Below, one piece after another: positions 41,290 to 48,758 of a stretch of DNA of 63,196 nt (the first letter of the stretch is position 1; each line of letters begins with the position of its first letter). The stretch spans positions 1 through 63,196 of the forward strand of contig URIX01000005.1 in the NCBI GenBank assembly GCA_900547975.1. Reading direction: 5' to 3'. Source of the DNA: an uncultured Eubacteriales bacterium (GTDB taxonomy: Bacteria > Bacillota > Clostridia > Christensenellales > CAG-917). The notes beneath the pieces are model-generated. The model had not been told where the DNA came from and searched no databases. It worked only from the letters and a program-made list of their open reading frames with translations. Made by a program: the position numbers and the translations under genes.

Positions 41290-41350
41290 AACAAGTACTA
41301 AGCTGAGCGAGCGCTGCTTCCTTGTTCTTCATCGAAATATTGTATTTTTG
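41290..41350. repeat. Half copy of the palindromic element (right arm only)
   Basis: AAGTACTAAGC then GCTGCTTCCTTGTTCTTCATC followed by GAAATATTGTATTTTTG: the right-hand tail of the same family, without a full left arm. It probably arose by duplication or decay next to copy A. Confidence 0.55.
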
Positions 41351-41397
41351 AAAAATCAACAACACATATCTTCTAAAAAACAAATATCTACATTTCT

Positions 41398-42630
41398 ATG
41401 GAATACGTTATCAACAATCAAAATCACGTTATAAGAGGCATCGACAGGGGCGATACGGCGGCGTTTTTGGGAATCAGATTCGCAAAGGGCGAAAGATTCC
41501 AAAAGCCCGTTCTGCAACCGCTCGAAAAAGAAGTAAACGCTATGCGCAGAGGGGACGGATGTCCTCAGTTCAGACAGTTTTTCGACGAAAGCAAGTCTAA
41601 ATCCAAACAAGATCTTTTCTACTATAAAGAGTTTAGGCAAGGTTTGACGTTTCGGCACTCGGAAGACTGCTTGAATCTCAATATCTATGCGCCGAAAAAC
41701 GCGCAAAATCTGCCCGTTTTGCTGTATATTCACGGCGGCGCGTTTGTGATATGTTCGAGCGACGAACGTCCTTTCGACGGCGCGGAAATCGCAAATGAGG
41801 GCGTGGTTTGCGTATGCGCGAATTACAGGCTCAACGTATTCGGCTACAACGCCGACGAGGGCGCGCAAAATCTTGCGTTTTACGATATGATTTGCGCAAT
41901 CGAGTGGGTGAAAGAGAATATATCCGTTTTTGGCGGCGACCCGTCGAGCATAACGCTTATGGGGCAGAGTGCAGGCGCGATTTCCTTGCAGAATCTCATT
42001 TTGTTGCCAAAAGTCAAAGAGATGGTCAAAGGCGCGATTATGCTTTCGGGCGGCGCGAGCGTGCGCGGTATATTCGCCCCGAAATCGCTCAAACGCGCAA
42101 AACGCTTTTTCGCAAGAGTGCGCAAGGATTTGCAAAAGAGAGGTCTCGACCCAAAAACTTGCAACTCGCAAGACCTCTATCTTGCTTGGTACAGACAAAA
42201 CAAGAAGAATCTTGCGCTGTCTATGCTGTCCACGATGCCCGTTTTCGACGGCGAAATAGTGCGGAAAGACCTCTATAAAAATGCGTATAAGGACGAGCAA
42301 ATTCCGTGTATTCTCGGCGTTACGAAAAACGACTTACTTGCGCCGTATCTCGAACGCATAGCGAAAACGATGATGAAAAAAGGCAACGGCAAAGTTTGGC
42401 TGTCGCATTTCTATCACCCGCTTCCTTGCGACGACAAGGGCGCGTGGCACAGCGCGGACTTGTGGTATATATTCGGCTTGAATCAACACCCGTGGCGCAA
42501 GTTCGGCGAGGAAGACTACAAACTTGCCGACGAACTTCGCAAGAGATATTGCGAGTTTGTCAAAACGCAATCGCCGAATCCGCAAGGCTATTCCGAATGG
42601 AAACCCAACACATCGAAAGAGTTTTATTGA
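41398..42630 (+). CDS. Type-B carboxylesterase family protein
   Basis: 410 residues, alpha/beta hydrolase of the carboxylesterase/cholinesterase type. Visible features: SEDCLNLNIYAP (88-99), oxyanion HGG (112-114), nucleophile elbow GQSAG with Ser191 after GGDPSSITLM, and a catalytic His in GAWHSADLWYIFG (His351). The acid residue may be Asp312 in TKNDLLAPY. The protein is about 100 residues shorter than typical family members and has no signal peptide, so it probably acts on small esters in the cytoplasm. There is no clear ribosome binding site before ATG 41398. Confidence 0.88.
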   Translation: MEYVINNQNHVIRGIDRGDTAAFLGIRFAKGERFQKPVLQPLEKEVNAMRRGDGCPQFRQFFDESKSKSKQDLFYYKEFRQGLTFRHSEDCLNLNIYAPKNAQNLPVLLYIHGGAFVICSSDERPFDGAEIANEGVVCVCANYRLNVFGYNADEGAQNLAFYDMICAIEWVKENISVFGGDPSSITLMGQSAGAISLQNLILLPKVKEMVKGAIMLSGGASVRGIFAPKSLKRAKRFFARVRKDLQKRGLDPKTCNSQDLYLAWYRQNKKNLALSMLSTMPVFDGEIVRKDLYKNAYKDEQIPCILGVTKNDLLAPYLERIAKTMMKKGNGKVWLSHFYHPLPCDDKGAWHSADLWYIFGLNQHPWRKFGEEDYKLADELRKRYCEFVKTQSPNPQGYSEWKPNTSKEFY

Positions 42631-42650
42631 TTATGCCTTTTGAAAAAAGA

Positions 42651-42679
42651 AAAAGCCGAAAGATTTTCTTTCGGCTTTT
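42651..42679. terminator. Bidirectional terminator, esterase / P-type ATPase
   Basis: AAAAGCCGAAAGA-TTT-TCTTTCGGCTTTT: a perfect 13-bp stem with A- and T-runs, placed between converging genes. Confidence 0.9.
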
Positions 42680-42698
42680 TGTATGCGCTTTTTAGGTT

Positions 42699-45416
42699 TT
42701 ATGCGGAAAGGACTACGCCTTTCTTTTTGCGCACCAAACGTGCGATTGCTTTTGCAATTTCAACCATAGGAATAATCGAGATTGCAAGCGCGATTGCAAT
42801 GCCGTATTCCTCTATGTTGAGTTCTGCAAGTTCAAACGCTTTTGCAAGGAACGGCACTTCCACGACGAGAGTCGTTAGCAACAGCGAAAGTGCTCCTGCG
42901 CCCCAAAGCCACCAGTTTTGTTTCTTGATTTTGAAAATCGAGCCGTGCAAGGAACGCATATTGAATGCGTGGAAGATTTCCGCCATAGAGAGGGTCAAAA
43001 ACGCCATAGACGAGCCGAGCGTTTCCGCGCTGTACAAGCCGTTTGCGATTGCTTCGGCGTGGTGCATTTTTGCAAGCACTTCCGCGCCGATAAAGTAGGA
43101 CGCTATGGTTATGAGGGTGATAAGCACGCCCTGATAGCCTATTGCAAAGCCCATACCGTTTGCGAAAATTCCGTCTTTGCTGTTCCTCGGCGGACGGTTC
43201 ATAATGTCGCGCTCGGGCGATTCCATACCCAGCGAGAGAGCGGGGAAGCAGTCGGTTATGAGGTTTATCCAAAGCAAATGCGCAGGCTTGAATATCGTGA
43301 AGTTCGCAAGCGTTGCGATAAATATCGAGAGCACTTCCGAGAGGTTGGACGCAAGCAAGAATTGAATGGATTTGCGGATATTGTCGTAGATGCGTCTGCC
43401 TTCGCCGACCGCCGATACGATGGTTGCGAAGTTGTCGTCGGTGAGAATCATATCTGCAACGTTTTTGGTGACGTCCGTACCCGTTATGCCCATACCCACG
43501 CCGATGTCCGCATTTTTGATGGACGGTGCGTCGTTCACGCCGTCGCCGGTCATTGCAGTGATGTATCCTTTTGCGCGCCACGCGTTGACGATTCTCGTCT
43601 TATGTTCGGGTTGAACGCGCGCGTATACCGAGTATTTTTCGACGTCGTTTGCAAAATCTTCGTCGCTTATATTGTCGAGTTCCGCGCCCGTAATAGCTTC
43701 GGACGGGTCTGTGATTATGCCCAGTTGCATTGCGATTGCGACGGCGGTGTCCTTGTGGTCGCCCGTTATCATTATGGGGCGGATGCCTGCCTTTCTGCAC
43801 TCGTCGATTGCGGGTTTAACTTCCGGACGTACGGGGTCTATCATACCCACGAGACCAACGAAGCACATATCTGTTTCGTCTTGTTCGGTGGTGTATTCGC
43901 TCTTTTGCTCGTCAAGGCGTTTTTTTGCAACCGCAAGCACGCGCAACGCTCTGTCCGCCATTTCCTTGTTTGCGGAAAGAATTTCCTCGCGCTTGTCGTC
44001 GGTCATAGGCGTTTCTTGTCCGTCTTCGAGATAGAAAGCGCAGCGTTTTACGATTTCGTCGGGCGCACCTTTGGTGAATTGCAACACTTCGCCGTTATTA
44101 TCGGTGTGTACCGTGGTCATCATCTTACGCATAGAGTCGAAAGGTATTTCGCCCACGCGCGGATAAAGTTTCTTTTGCTCGTTCTTGTCAAAAGACAGGG
44201 ATTTTGCGTAATTTACGAGCGCGCACTCTGTCGGCTCGCCCGTTGCCTCGCCTTTTTCTTCGTCGTATTCTGCGTCCGAGCAGAGCGACATAGCGTTTGC
44301 AAGCAAGTTTTCGTCGCTGCCGTAGTGGTCTACTACGGTCATTTTGTTTTGGGTGAGAGTGCCCGTTTTGTCCGAGCATATGATTTGCGTGCAACCGAGA
44401 GTTTCGACGGCGGTGAGTTTGCGTATGATAGCGTTGCGCTTTGACATATTCGTTACGCCAATCGAAAGAACTATCGTGACGACGGTGGCAAGCCCTTCGG
44501 GAATCGCCGCAACCGCCAACGATACCGCAATCATAAACGTGTTGAGTATTGTTGTCGCCGTGTCCGCTTTGAGAGTTCCGTCAACGCCCGAGCGAATGAG
44601 ACTGACCGCAAATATCACCACGCAAATGCCTATGACGAGGTAGGTGAGGACTTTGCTTAATTGCGACAACTTTTGTTGCAAGGGAGTTTTGCCTTCTTTT
44701 GCTTGGGTGAGGGCGTTTGCGATTTTGCCCATTTCGGTGTCCATACCCGTTGCCACGACGACCGCTTTTCCTCTGCCGTACACGACGGTGCTTCCCATAA
44801 ACGCCATATTTTTTCTGTCGCCGAGAGGCACTTCGCCGCTCGGTGCGTCTATGACGTCGCAGGTTTTAAGCACGGGCACGGATTCGCCCGTGAGCGCGGC
44901 TTCTTCGATTTTCATACTCGCGCACTCTATTATTCTTGCGTCCGCAGGCACCGCGTCTCCCGCTTCGAGTACGATTACGTCGCCGACAACCAAGTCTTCG
45001 CTCTTGACGACAACCAAGTGTCCGTCGCGTATGACTTTCGACGTGGCGGCGGCTATCTTTTGAAGCGCGTCGATGGCTTTTTCGGCTTTGCTTTCTTGCG
45101 CCACGCCGAGAATGGCGTTGATTATGACGACCGCCATAATGATGATGACGTCGGACGGGAACTCTTTTGTTGCGCTCGACGCGTTGTTGACCGCGGTCAA
45201 TACGCCCGAAATTATCGCCGCAACGATGAGAATCAGCGTCATAGGCTCGATAAATTGCTTCAGAAATCGCAAAATAATCGGCTCTTTTTTGCCTTCGGCA
45301 AGTTTGTTTTTGCCGTTCTTTTCAAGACGAGCGGTCGCCTCTTGCGAGGATATGCCGTCCTGAGTCGTTTCGACGTTCGTGCATACGTCTTCGACGGATT
45401 CGAGATAGTGTTTCAT
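42699..45416 (-). CDS. P2A-type cation-transporting ATPase (Ca2+/Mn2+ type)
   Basis: 905 residues. All catalytic motifs are present: LTGES (A domain, 175-179), the membrane motif PEGL (306-309), phosphorylation loop CSDKTGTLTQNK with Asp349, and hinge GDGVNDAPSIKNADIGVGMG; about ten transmembrane helices and the C-terminal cation-ATPase domain. This is the SERCA/PMR1-like group, which exports Ca2+ and in some bacteria Mn2+. The riboswitch upstream points to Mn2+ detoxification as in Lactococcus yoaB. Start 45416 has AAGGTGA just upstream; an in-frame ATG at 45500 is rejected because it would add unconserved residues and no RBS. Confidence 0.95.
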   Translation of the reverse strand: MKHYLESVEDVCTNVETTQDGISSQEATARLEKNGKNKLAEGKKEPIILRFLKQFIEPMTLILIVAAIISGVLTAVNNASSATKEFPSDVIIIMAVVIINAILGVAQESKAEKAIDALQKIAAATSKVIRDGHLVVVKSEDLVVGDVIVLEAGDAVPADARIIECASMKIEEAALTGESVPVLKTCDVIDAPSGEVPLGDRKNMAFMGSTVVYGRGKAVVVATGMDTEMGKIANALTQAKEGKTPLQQKLSQLSKVLTYLVIGICVVIFAVSLIRSGVDGTLKADTATTILNTFMIAVSLAVAAIPEGLATVVTIVLSIGVTNMSKRNAIIRKLTAVETLGCTQIICSDKTGTLTQNKMTVVDHYGSDENLLANAMSLCSDAEYDEEKGEATGEPTECALVNYAKSLSFDKNEQKKLYPRVGEIPFDSMRKMMTTVHTDNNGEVLQFTKGAPDEIVKRCAFYLEDGQETPMTDDKREEILSANKEMADRALRVLAVAKKRLDEQKSEYTTEQDETDMCFVGLVGMIDPVRPEVKPAIDECRKAGIRPIMITGDHKDTAVAIAMQLGIITDPSEAITGAELDNISDEDFANDVEKYSVYARVQPEHKTRIVNAWRAKGYITAMTGDGVNDAPSIKNADIGVGMGITGTDVTKNVADMILTDDNFATIVSAVGEGRRIYDNIRKSIQFLLASNLSEVLSIFIATLANFTIFKPAHLLWINLITDCFPALSLGMESPERDIMNRPPRNSKDGIFANGMGFAIGYQGVLITLITIASYFIGAEVLAKMHHAEAIANGLYSAETLGSSMAFLTLSMAEIFHAFNMRSLHGSIFKIKKQNWWLWGAGALSLLLTTLVVEVPFLAKAFELAELNIEEYGIAIALAISIIPMVEIAKAIARLVRKKKGVVLSA

Positions 45417-45514
45417 AGATTCACCTTTATTTATAATAAGAGTATTTTTTATATAATTATTCCATAACTGCACGCAGTGCAATTTATTATTCCTCTGCAA
45501 GGGTGTAGGGGTGT

Positions 45515-45763
45515 ACTCTAAATGAAGCTTCCCCTTTCCTCACGTGTTTTCCCTATCTGCGTTCCCCCTCTGCACAAGTTTGAGGGAACCCACGCCGACC
45601 GCGTAGCGGGGGACAACACTCGGCTCTCGCATAGAAAAGTATCGTCCTCTTGTTATTCCACTCGTTCACGGGCGAAAAAGCCACACTCGCCCGTTCACTT
45701 GTACTAATCGTCAAGCTCGGCGCTCATAGGCTCGCCGCCTTGCGGCTCGTGTTCCGTCTGCGA
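45515..45763 (+). repeat. MITE-like dispersed repeat, copy 2, inside the ATPase leader
   Basis: The left part (ACTCTAAAT, CTTCCCC, CCTCACGTGTTTTCCC, TTTGAGGGAACCCACG) matches the left end of the complete copy at 50,561. The middle (CGTTCACGGGCG to CTCGTGTTCCGTCT) matches copy 1 at window start. The right inverted repeat is missing. It sits between the riboswitch terminator and the ATPase start codon and is therefore transcribed in the ATPase mRNA (minus strand). Confidence 0.8.
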
Positions 45764-45788
45764 AAGAGTGCAGATGGATAGCGCAAAC

Positions 45789-45816
45789 AAAAAAGACCTA
45801 TCCTGACGGATAAGTC
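45789..45816 (-). terminator. Riboswitch expression-platform terminator
   Basis: On the minus-strand RNA: GACUUAUCC-GUCA-GGAUAGGUC (9 bp with one G-U pair) followed by UUUUUU. Its left arm contains the CUUAU that would close the riboswitch P1 helix, so aptamer folding and termination are mutually exclusive. Confidence 0.85.
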
Positions 45817-45903
45817 TCATCATTTCAAATAAAACCGGAGACAATGCTCGTGTTAGCGGCTTTATTGCACTTTAGGGAAAAGTGCCGATTACTCCCTTAT
45901 TTA
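45812..45903 (-). promoter_or_regulatory. yybP-ykoY-type (manganese) riboswitch
   Basis: Read on the minus strand from about 45,903: AUAAG (P1 left), the conserved GGGAGUAAU, a hairpin GCACUUU-UCCC-UAAAGUGC, then AAUAAA, the CGCUAACACG loop (compare CGUCAnnnCG of known members), CUCCGG, UUUUAUU, and P1 right CUUAU. This layout fits the yybP-ykoY family, and the downstream gene is a P2A cation ATPase, the classic target in Lactococcus. Family knowledge: Mn2+ binding stabilises P1 and lets transcription continue. Here P1 competes with the terminator just downstream, which fits an ON switch. No covariance-model search was run. Confidence 0.78.
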
Positions 45904-45908
45904 CTGCG

Positions 45909-45937
45909 ATTGTATCATAACTTGTTTTGCTCGTCAA
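45909..45937 (-). promoter_or_regulatory. Promoter of riboswitch / P-type ATPase
   Basis: Minus strand: -35 TTGACG (45932-45937), 17-bp spacer, -10 TACAAT (45909-45914). Transcription would start about 45,902, just before the aptamer. The sequence from 45,938 to 46,120 is AT-rich with no other feature recognised. Confidence 0.75.
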
Positions 45938-46120
45938 ACGATTTGTTTGTCCGACACAACGAGTTTGTATACAATTTTTGCCTTATTTGTTTATTAATAC
46001 TTGCTTGATAATCGTTTGGCGCCCGTTTGACGATTGCTTAAAATTTGTTTTGCGATTCACGTTCGATTGACGATTATTTTTTTGCTTTTAGTCGGTTTGC
46101 CTTTTGCGTTTTTGCGTTGC

Positions 46121-46849
46121 TTACTTATTTGCAAATTCCGCTTCGAGTTCGAAACAAGGGCGTTTGCGCACGAAACCTATCATCGTGAGGTTGTTGCCGT
46201 CGAGGGTATATTCGAGCCGCACGCTCGCGCCGAGTTTTATTTCGGACTTAAATTCGATTTCAAGCGTTTTTAGCGTGTGCGCGGCAAGGTAGTCTTTGCC
46301 CAAAACGTCTTCCATACAATCGAGGTATTTGGCGTTGTTCATATGCCCGTTTATATCCACCTGACTGTATGCGACTTTGAAGCGTTTTACGTTTTGTTGC
46401 TTTCCGAGAGATACGCCGAAAGACAAGGGTATTTCGTTGCCCGTTTTTATTCCCGGGACGACCACGCCGTAGTTTTCGGGGAACACCATTTTGCGCTTTT
46501 TTGAGTCCATCAAAAGCCAGACTGCACTTGCTTTGAGCAAGGTGTTTCCGTCCTTGTCGAGCATTTGATAGTATCTCGGAAACAGCACGCGCATAGTGTC
46601 GCCCGCCCAACTCGAAAGGGTGACTTCGTCGTCGTAGCAGGGCAGTTTTTCTATTTCCAGACGCACTCTGCAAACCACCCACAACGCGCCTTTGTCAAGA
46701 GTTTTCTCTCTGCCCGCGCCGAGTGCCTCGGTGTGCGCGATGGATATTTCCTGAAGGTTGCGCATAAGCACCGACGGGCGCAAGTTGCGATACATCGTCA
46801 CATCGTCGGCAAGAAGTTTGTGGTGGGTTGTATATACCAAATCAGCCAT
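46121..46849 (-). CDS. Acyl-ACP thioesterase
   Basis: 242 residues, double hot-dog fold of the plant FatA/FatB-like family. The second hot-dog has the catalytic-site pattern DINGHMNN-Y (Asp165, Asn167, His169, Asn172); the first holds the substrate tunnel (RNLRPSVLMRNLQEISIAHTEALG). It releases free fatty acid from acyl-ACP in the cytoplasm. It is last in the operon ligase-ACP-thioesterase. In anaerobic gut bacteria such enzymes set the chain length of released fatty acids. No terminator was recognised downstream. Confidence 0.92.
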   Translation of the reverse strand: MADLVYTTHHKLLADDVTMYRNLRPSVLMRNLQEISIAHTEALGAGREKTLDKGALWVVCRVRLEIEKLPCYDDEVTLSSWAGDTMRVLFPRYYQMLDKDGNTLLKASAVWLLMDSKKRKMVFPENYGVVVPGIKTGNEIPLSFGVSLGKQQNVKRFKVAYSQVDINGHMNNAKYLDCMEDVLGKDYLAAHTLKTLEIEFKSEIKLGASVRLEYTLDGNNLTMIGFVRKRPCFELEAEFANK

Positions 46850-46894
46850 TTATATCACCGTTTTGTATTGTTAAACGTCACGTTGCGACAAAAA

Positions 46895-47149
46895 TCACTT
46901 CGTAGCCGCATTGTATACGACGTCCACGACCTCGCCTACCGTGCGCAGTTTCATCCACGTTTTATCGGGGATTTTAACGCCATAGTCGCTTTCGAGCGTG
47001 CAGATGATATAGATGTAGTTGAGCGATTCGTAACCTTTTGAATTGATTGCGGTTTCGCTTGTGATTTCTTCGTTTTGCAAAGAGGGAATATATTGCTTGA
47101 TAAGTCCAGCCAGTTTGTTTTGAATCTCTTGTTTGTTTACTTGTGCCAT
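46895..47149 (-). CDS. Acyl carrier protein, divergent
   Basis: 84 residues. The phosphopantetheine site reads GYESLNY instead of the usual GxDSLxx, with Ser42 as the attachment residue; Glu replaces the nearly invariant Asp. The surrounding four-helix pattern (LxxLIKQYIPSL, ITSETAINSKG, TLESDYGVKIPD, LRTVGEVVDVV) is normal. Strong RBS AAGGAGC. Its place between an acyl-adenylate ligase and an acyl-ACP thioesterase suggests a dedicated carrier for this pathway rather than the main fatty-acid-synthesis ACP. Confidence 0.9.
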   Translation of the reverse strand: MAQVNKQEIQNKLAGLIKQYIPSLQNEEITSETAINSKGYESLNYIYIICTLESDYGVKIPDKTWMKLRTVGEVVDVVYNAATK

Positions 47150-47218
47150 ATTTGCTCCTTTTTTGTAGTTTACGTATTTTTTCGAGAATGACTTTGTGCC
47201 GAATCACCTTTTACGTCT

Positions 47219-48574
47219 TTACAGTTCGTATCTTTTCACTTTGCCCGTTGCCGTTCTCGGCAATTTGTGTGGCAAAACTTCGAGGCGGGTTATCTGCATA
47301 TTGAACGGCTTGTTTTTGTTGAACGCCGCAAGTTTATCTTTGAGCAAACTCACGTTCAAAAAGCCGTCGCCGTTGCCCACGAACAAGGTTATCGCGTCGT
47401 CTTTTATTGCAAGTGCGGCGTCTTCGAGTTCGAGTTGTTCGGCGATTTGATTTTCCCATTCGGGCAAGAAAATTTTGTTGCCGTTTTCAAGCACGATTAT
47501 GTCTTTTTTGCGCCCGGTGATATAAAGGCGCCCGTCCTCGTCGAATCTGCCGAGGTCTCCCGTGTGCAACACGCCGTCGACAAGCACTTCGTCAGTTGCC
47601 TCTTTGTTTTTGTAGTAGCCTTGCATAATACATTCGGGGCAGCGTATGAGGATTTCGCCGTCCTCGCCGAGCGTTATGTCGTCGTCGGGGCATACCGACA
47701 TCGCAAACGGATTTTCGCCGCAACTTATCGCAACGCCGCTCGACGTTTCGGTGAGCCCGTATCCGAAACGCACTTCGATCCCTTTCGCTTTTGCCGCCGT
47801 AAGCATTTGCTCGGTTGCGGGTCCTGCGCCTACGAGTATCATTCTCAATCCGTCGTTGAGTGCGTTGAAACCTATGAGGAATTTGAGAATAGACGGCACG
47901 ACGGATATAATCGTGGGCTTAAAGTAGTCGCAGTCTTTGGCGATGTAGCGCATACCTCTCGTCATCGACACGCACGCGCCTTGCGACATAGGCCACAGCA
48001 TTGCGCATACAAAACCGAAAACGTGGGTGAGGGGTAGCAAGCAAAGCAGATTGTCGCTTGCGCGGCAAGGGCATTTTGCCTGTCCGTTCCACGCGCTCGC
48101 GCACAGCGATTTCGACGTAAGAACGACCGCTTTCGAGGAATGAGTCGTACCCGACGTGAAAAACAGAATATTTCCCTCGCCGTCCGCAAGACTTACTTTT
48201 TCGGACGGGGCGATTTTTAGTTTCGAAGCGTACGGGGCGGTCAAACCGTCTGTTAAGAGCGTTTCTACGTCGGTGGCAAGCACTTGAGCCTGAATTACCG
48301 CCGCCTCGCTCATCGGATCGAGCAAAACGGTTTGTTTGCGCGCGAGCACGCACGCGTACATATCTATAATCCATTTTATCGACGGGGCTTGCAAAATGCC
48401 GACGCAATTTGCGTCCAAATGTTCTATTTGCGTCTTGCGCGCTTGAATTTCCTCGTACAACGTCGCGTACGTCAAACGCTTGATTTGTCCGTCTTCGTCG
48501 TATGCGAGGGCGGTGTCGTCGGCATGATTTTTCGCATTGTGCAAGAGCATTTCGTCAAATGATTTGAATTTCAT
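47219..48574 (-). CDS. AMP-dependent acyl ligase (acyl-CoA/acyl-ACP synthetase family)
   Basis: 451 residues, class I adenylate-forming enzyme. Core motifs: FFTSGTTHSSKAV (138-150, ATP loop), GYGLTETSSG (271-280), HTGDLGRFDEDGRLYITGRK (337-356) and the catalytic Lys445 in RTATGKVKRYEL. The protein is about 60-100 residues shorter than FadD. The next gene is an ACP, so it may load a fatty acid onto that ACP rather than onto CoA. GGAGGTGAG lies directly before ATG 48574; an upstream in-frame start at 48631 lacks an RBS. Divergent from the fatty acid isomerase gene through a 184-bp shared control region. Confidence 0.9.
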   Translation of the reverse strand: MKFKSFDEMLLHNAKNHADDTALAYDEDGQIKRLTYATLYEEIQARKTQIEHLDANCVGILQAPSIKWIIDMYACVLARKQTVLLDPMSEAAVIQAQVLATDVETLLTDGLTAPYASKLKIAPSEKVSLADGEGNILFFTSGTTHSSKAVVLTSKSLCASAWNGQAKCPCRASDNLLCLLPLTHVFGFVCAMLWPMSQGACVSMTRGMRYIAKDCDYFKPTIISVVPSILKFLIGFNALNDGLRMILVGAGPATEQMLTAAKAKGIEVRFGYGLTETSSGVAISCGENPFAMSVCPDDDITLGEDGEILIRCPECIMQGYYKNKEATDEVLVDGVLHTGDLGRFDEDGRLYITGRKKDIIVLENGNKIFLPEWENQIAEQLELEDAALAIKDDAITLFVGNGDGFLNVSLLKDKLAAFNKNKPFNMQITRLEVLPHKLPRTATGKVKRYEL

Positions 48575-48675
48575 ACTCACCTCCGAATCATCGTATATTA
48601 TAACACGCATATTCTTTCTTGTGAATACCAAATTTGAGAATAAATAAAAATATATCGATATTTTTTGAAAACTTA

Positions 48676-48703
48676 TTTACAATTTAAAAATAGATGGTAT
48701 AAT
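48676..48703 (+). promoter_or_regulatory. Promoter of the fatty acid isomerase gene
   Basis: -35 TTTACA (48676-48681), 16-bp spacer, -10 TATAAT (48698-48703). The predicted start lies within the dyad region just downstream, a typical position for a repressor to block. Confidence 0.65.
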
Positions 48704-48710
48704 TTTATTA

Positions 48711-48736
48711 TCAAACAAATAGTTTGAATAAACTAT
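48711..48736. promoter_or_regulatory. Overlapping operator-like dyads
   Basis: TCAAAC-AAATA-GTTTGA (48711-48727, perfect 6-bp arms) overlaps ATAGTTT-GAAT-AAACTAT (48719-48736, perfect 7-bp arms); a further half-site TCAAAC lies at 48741-48746. The site covers the expected transcription start of the isomerase and may also govern the divergent ligase operon. It is consistent with a TetR/MarR-type regulator; none is encoded in the window. Confidence 0.55.
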
Positions 48737-48758
48737 ATTTTCAAACAAGGAGAAACTT

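Noticed and set aside
42918..44444. 508-residue plus-strand frame opposite the P-type ATPase
   Set aside because: The minus-strand ATPase has all catalytic motifs; the plus frame has none and is a shadow.
45795..45903. NiCo (czcD) riboswitch or stand-alone small RNA
   Set aside because: The GGGAGUAA entry, CGCUAACACG loop and CUCCGG order fit yybP-ykoY better, and P1 overlaps the terminator as in a switch; a small RNA would not need this overlap.
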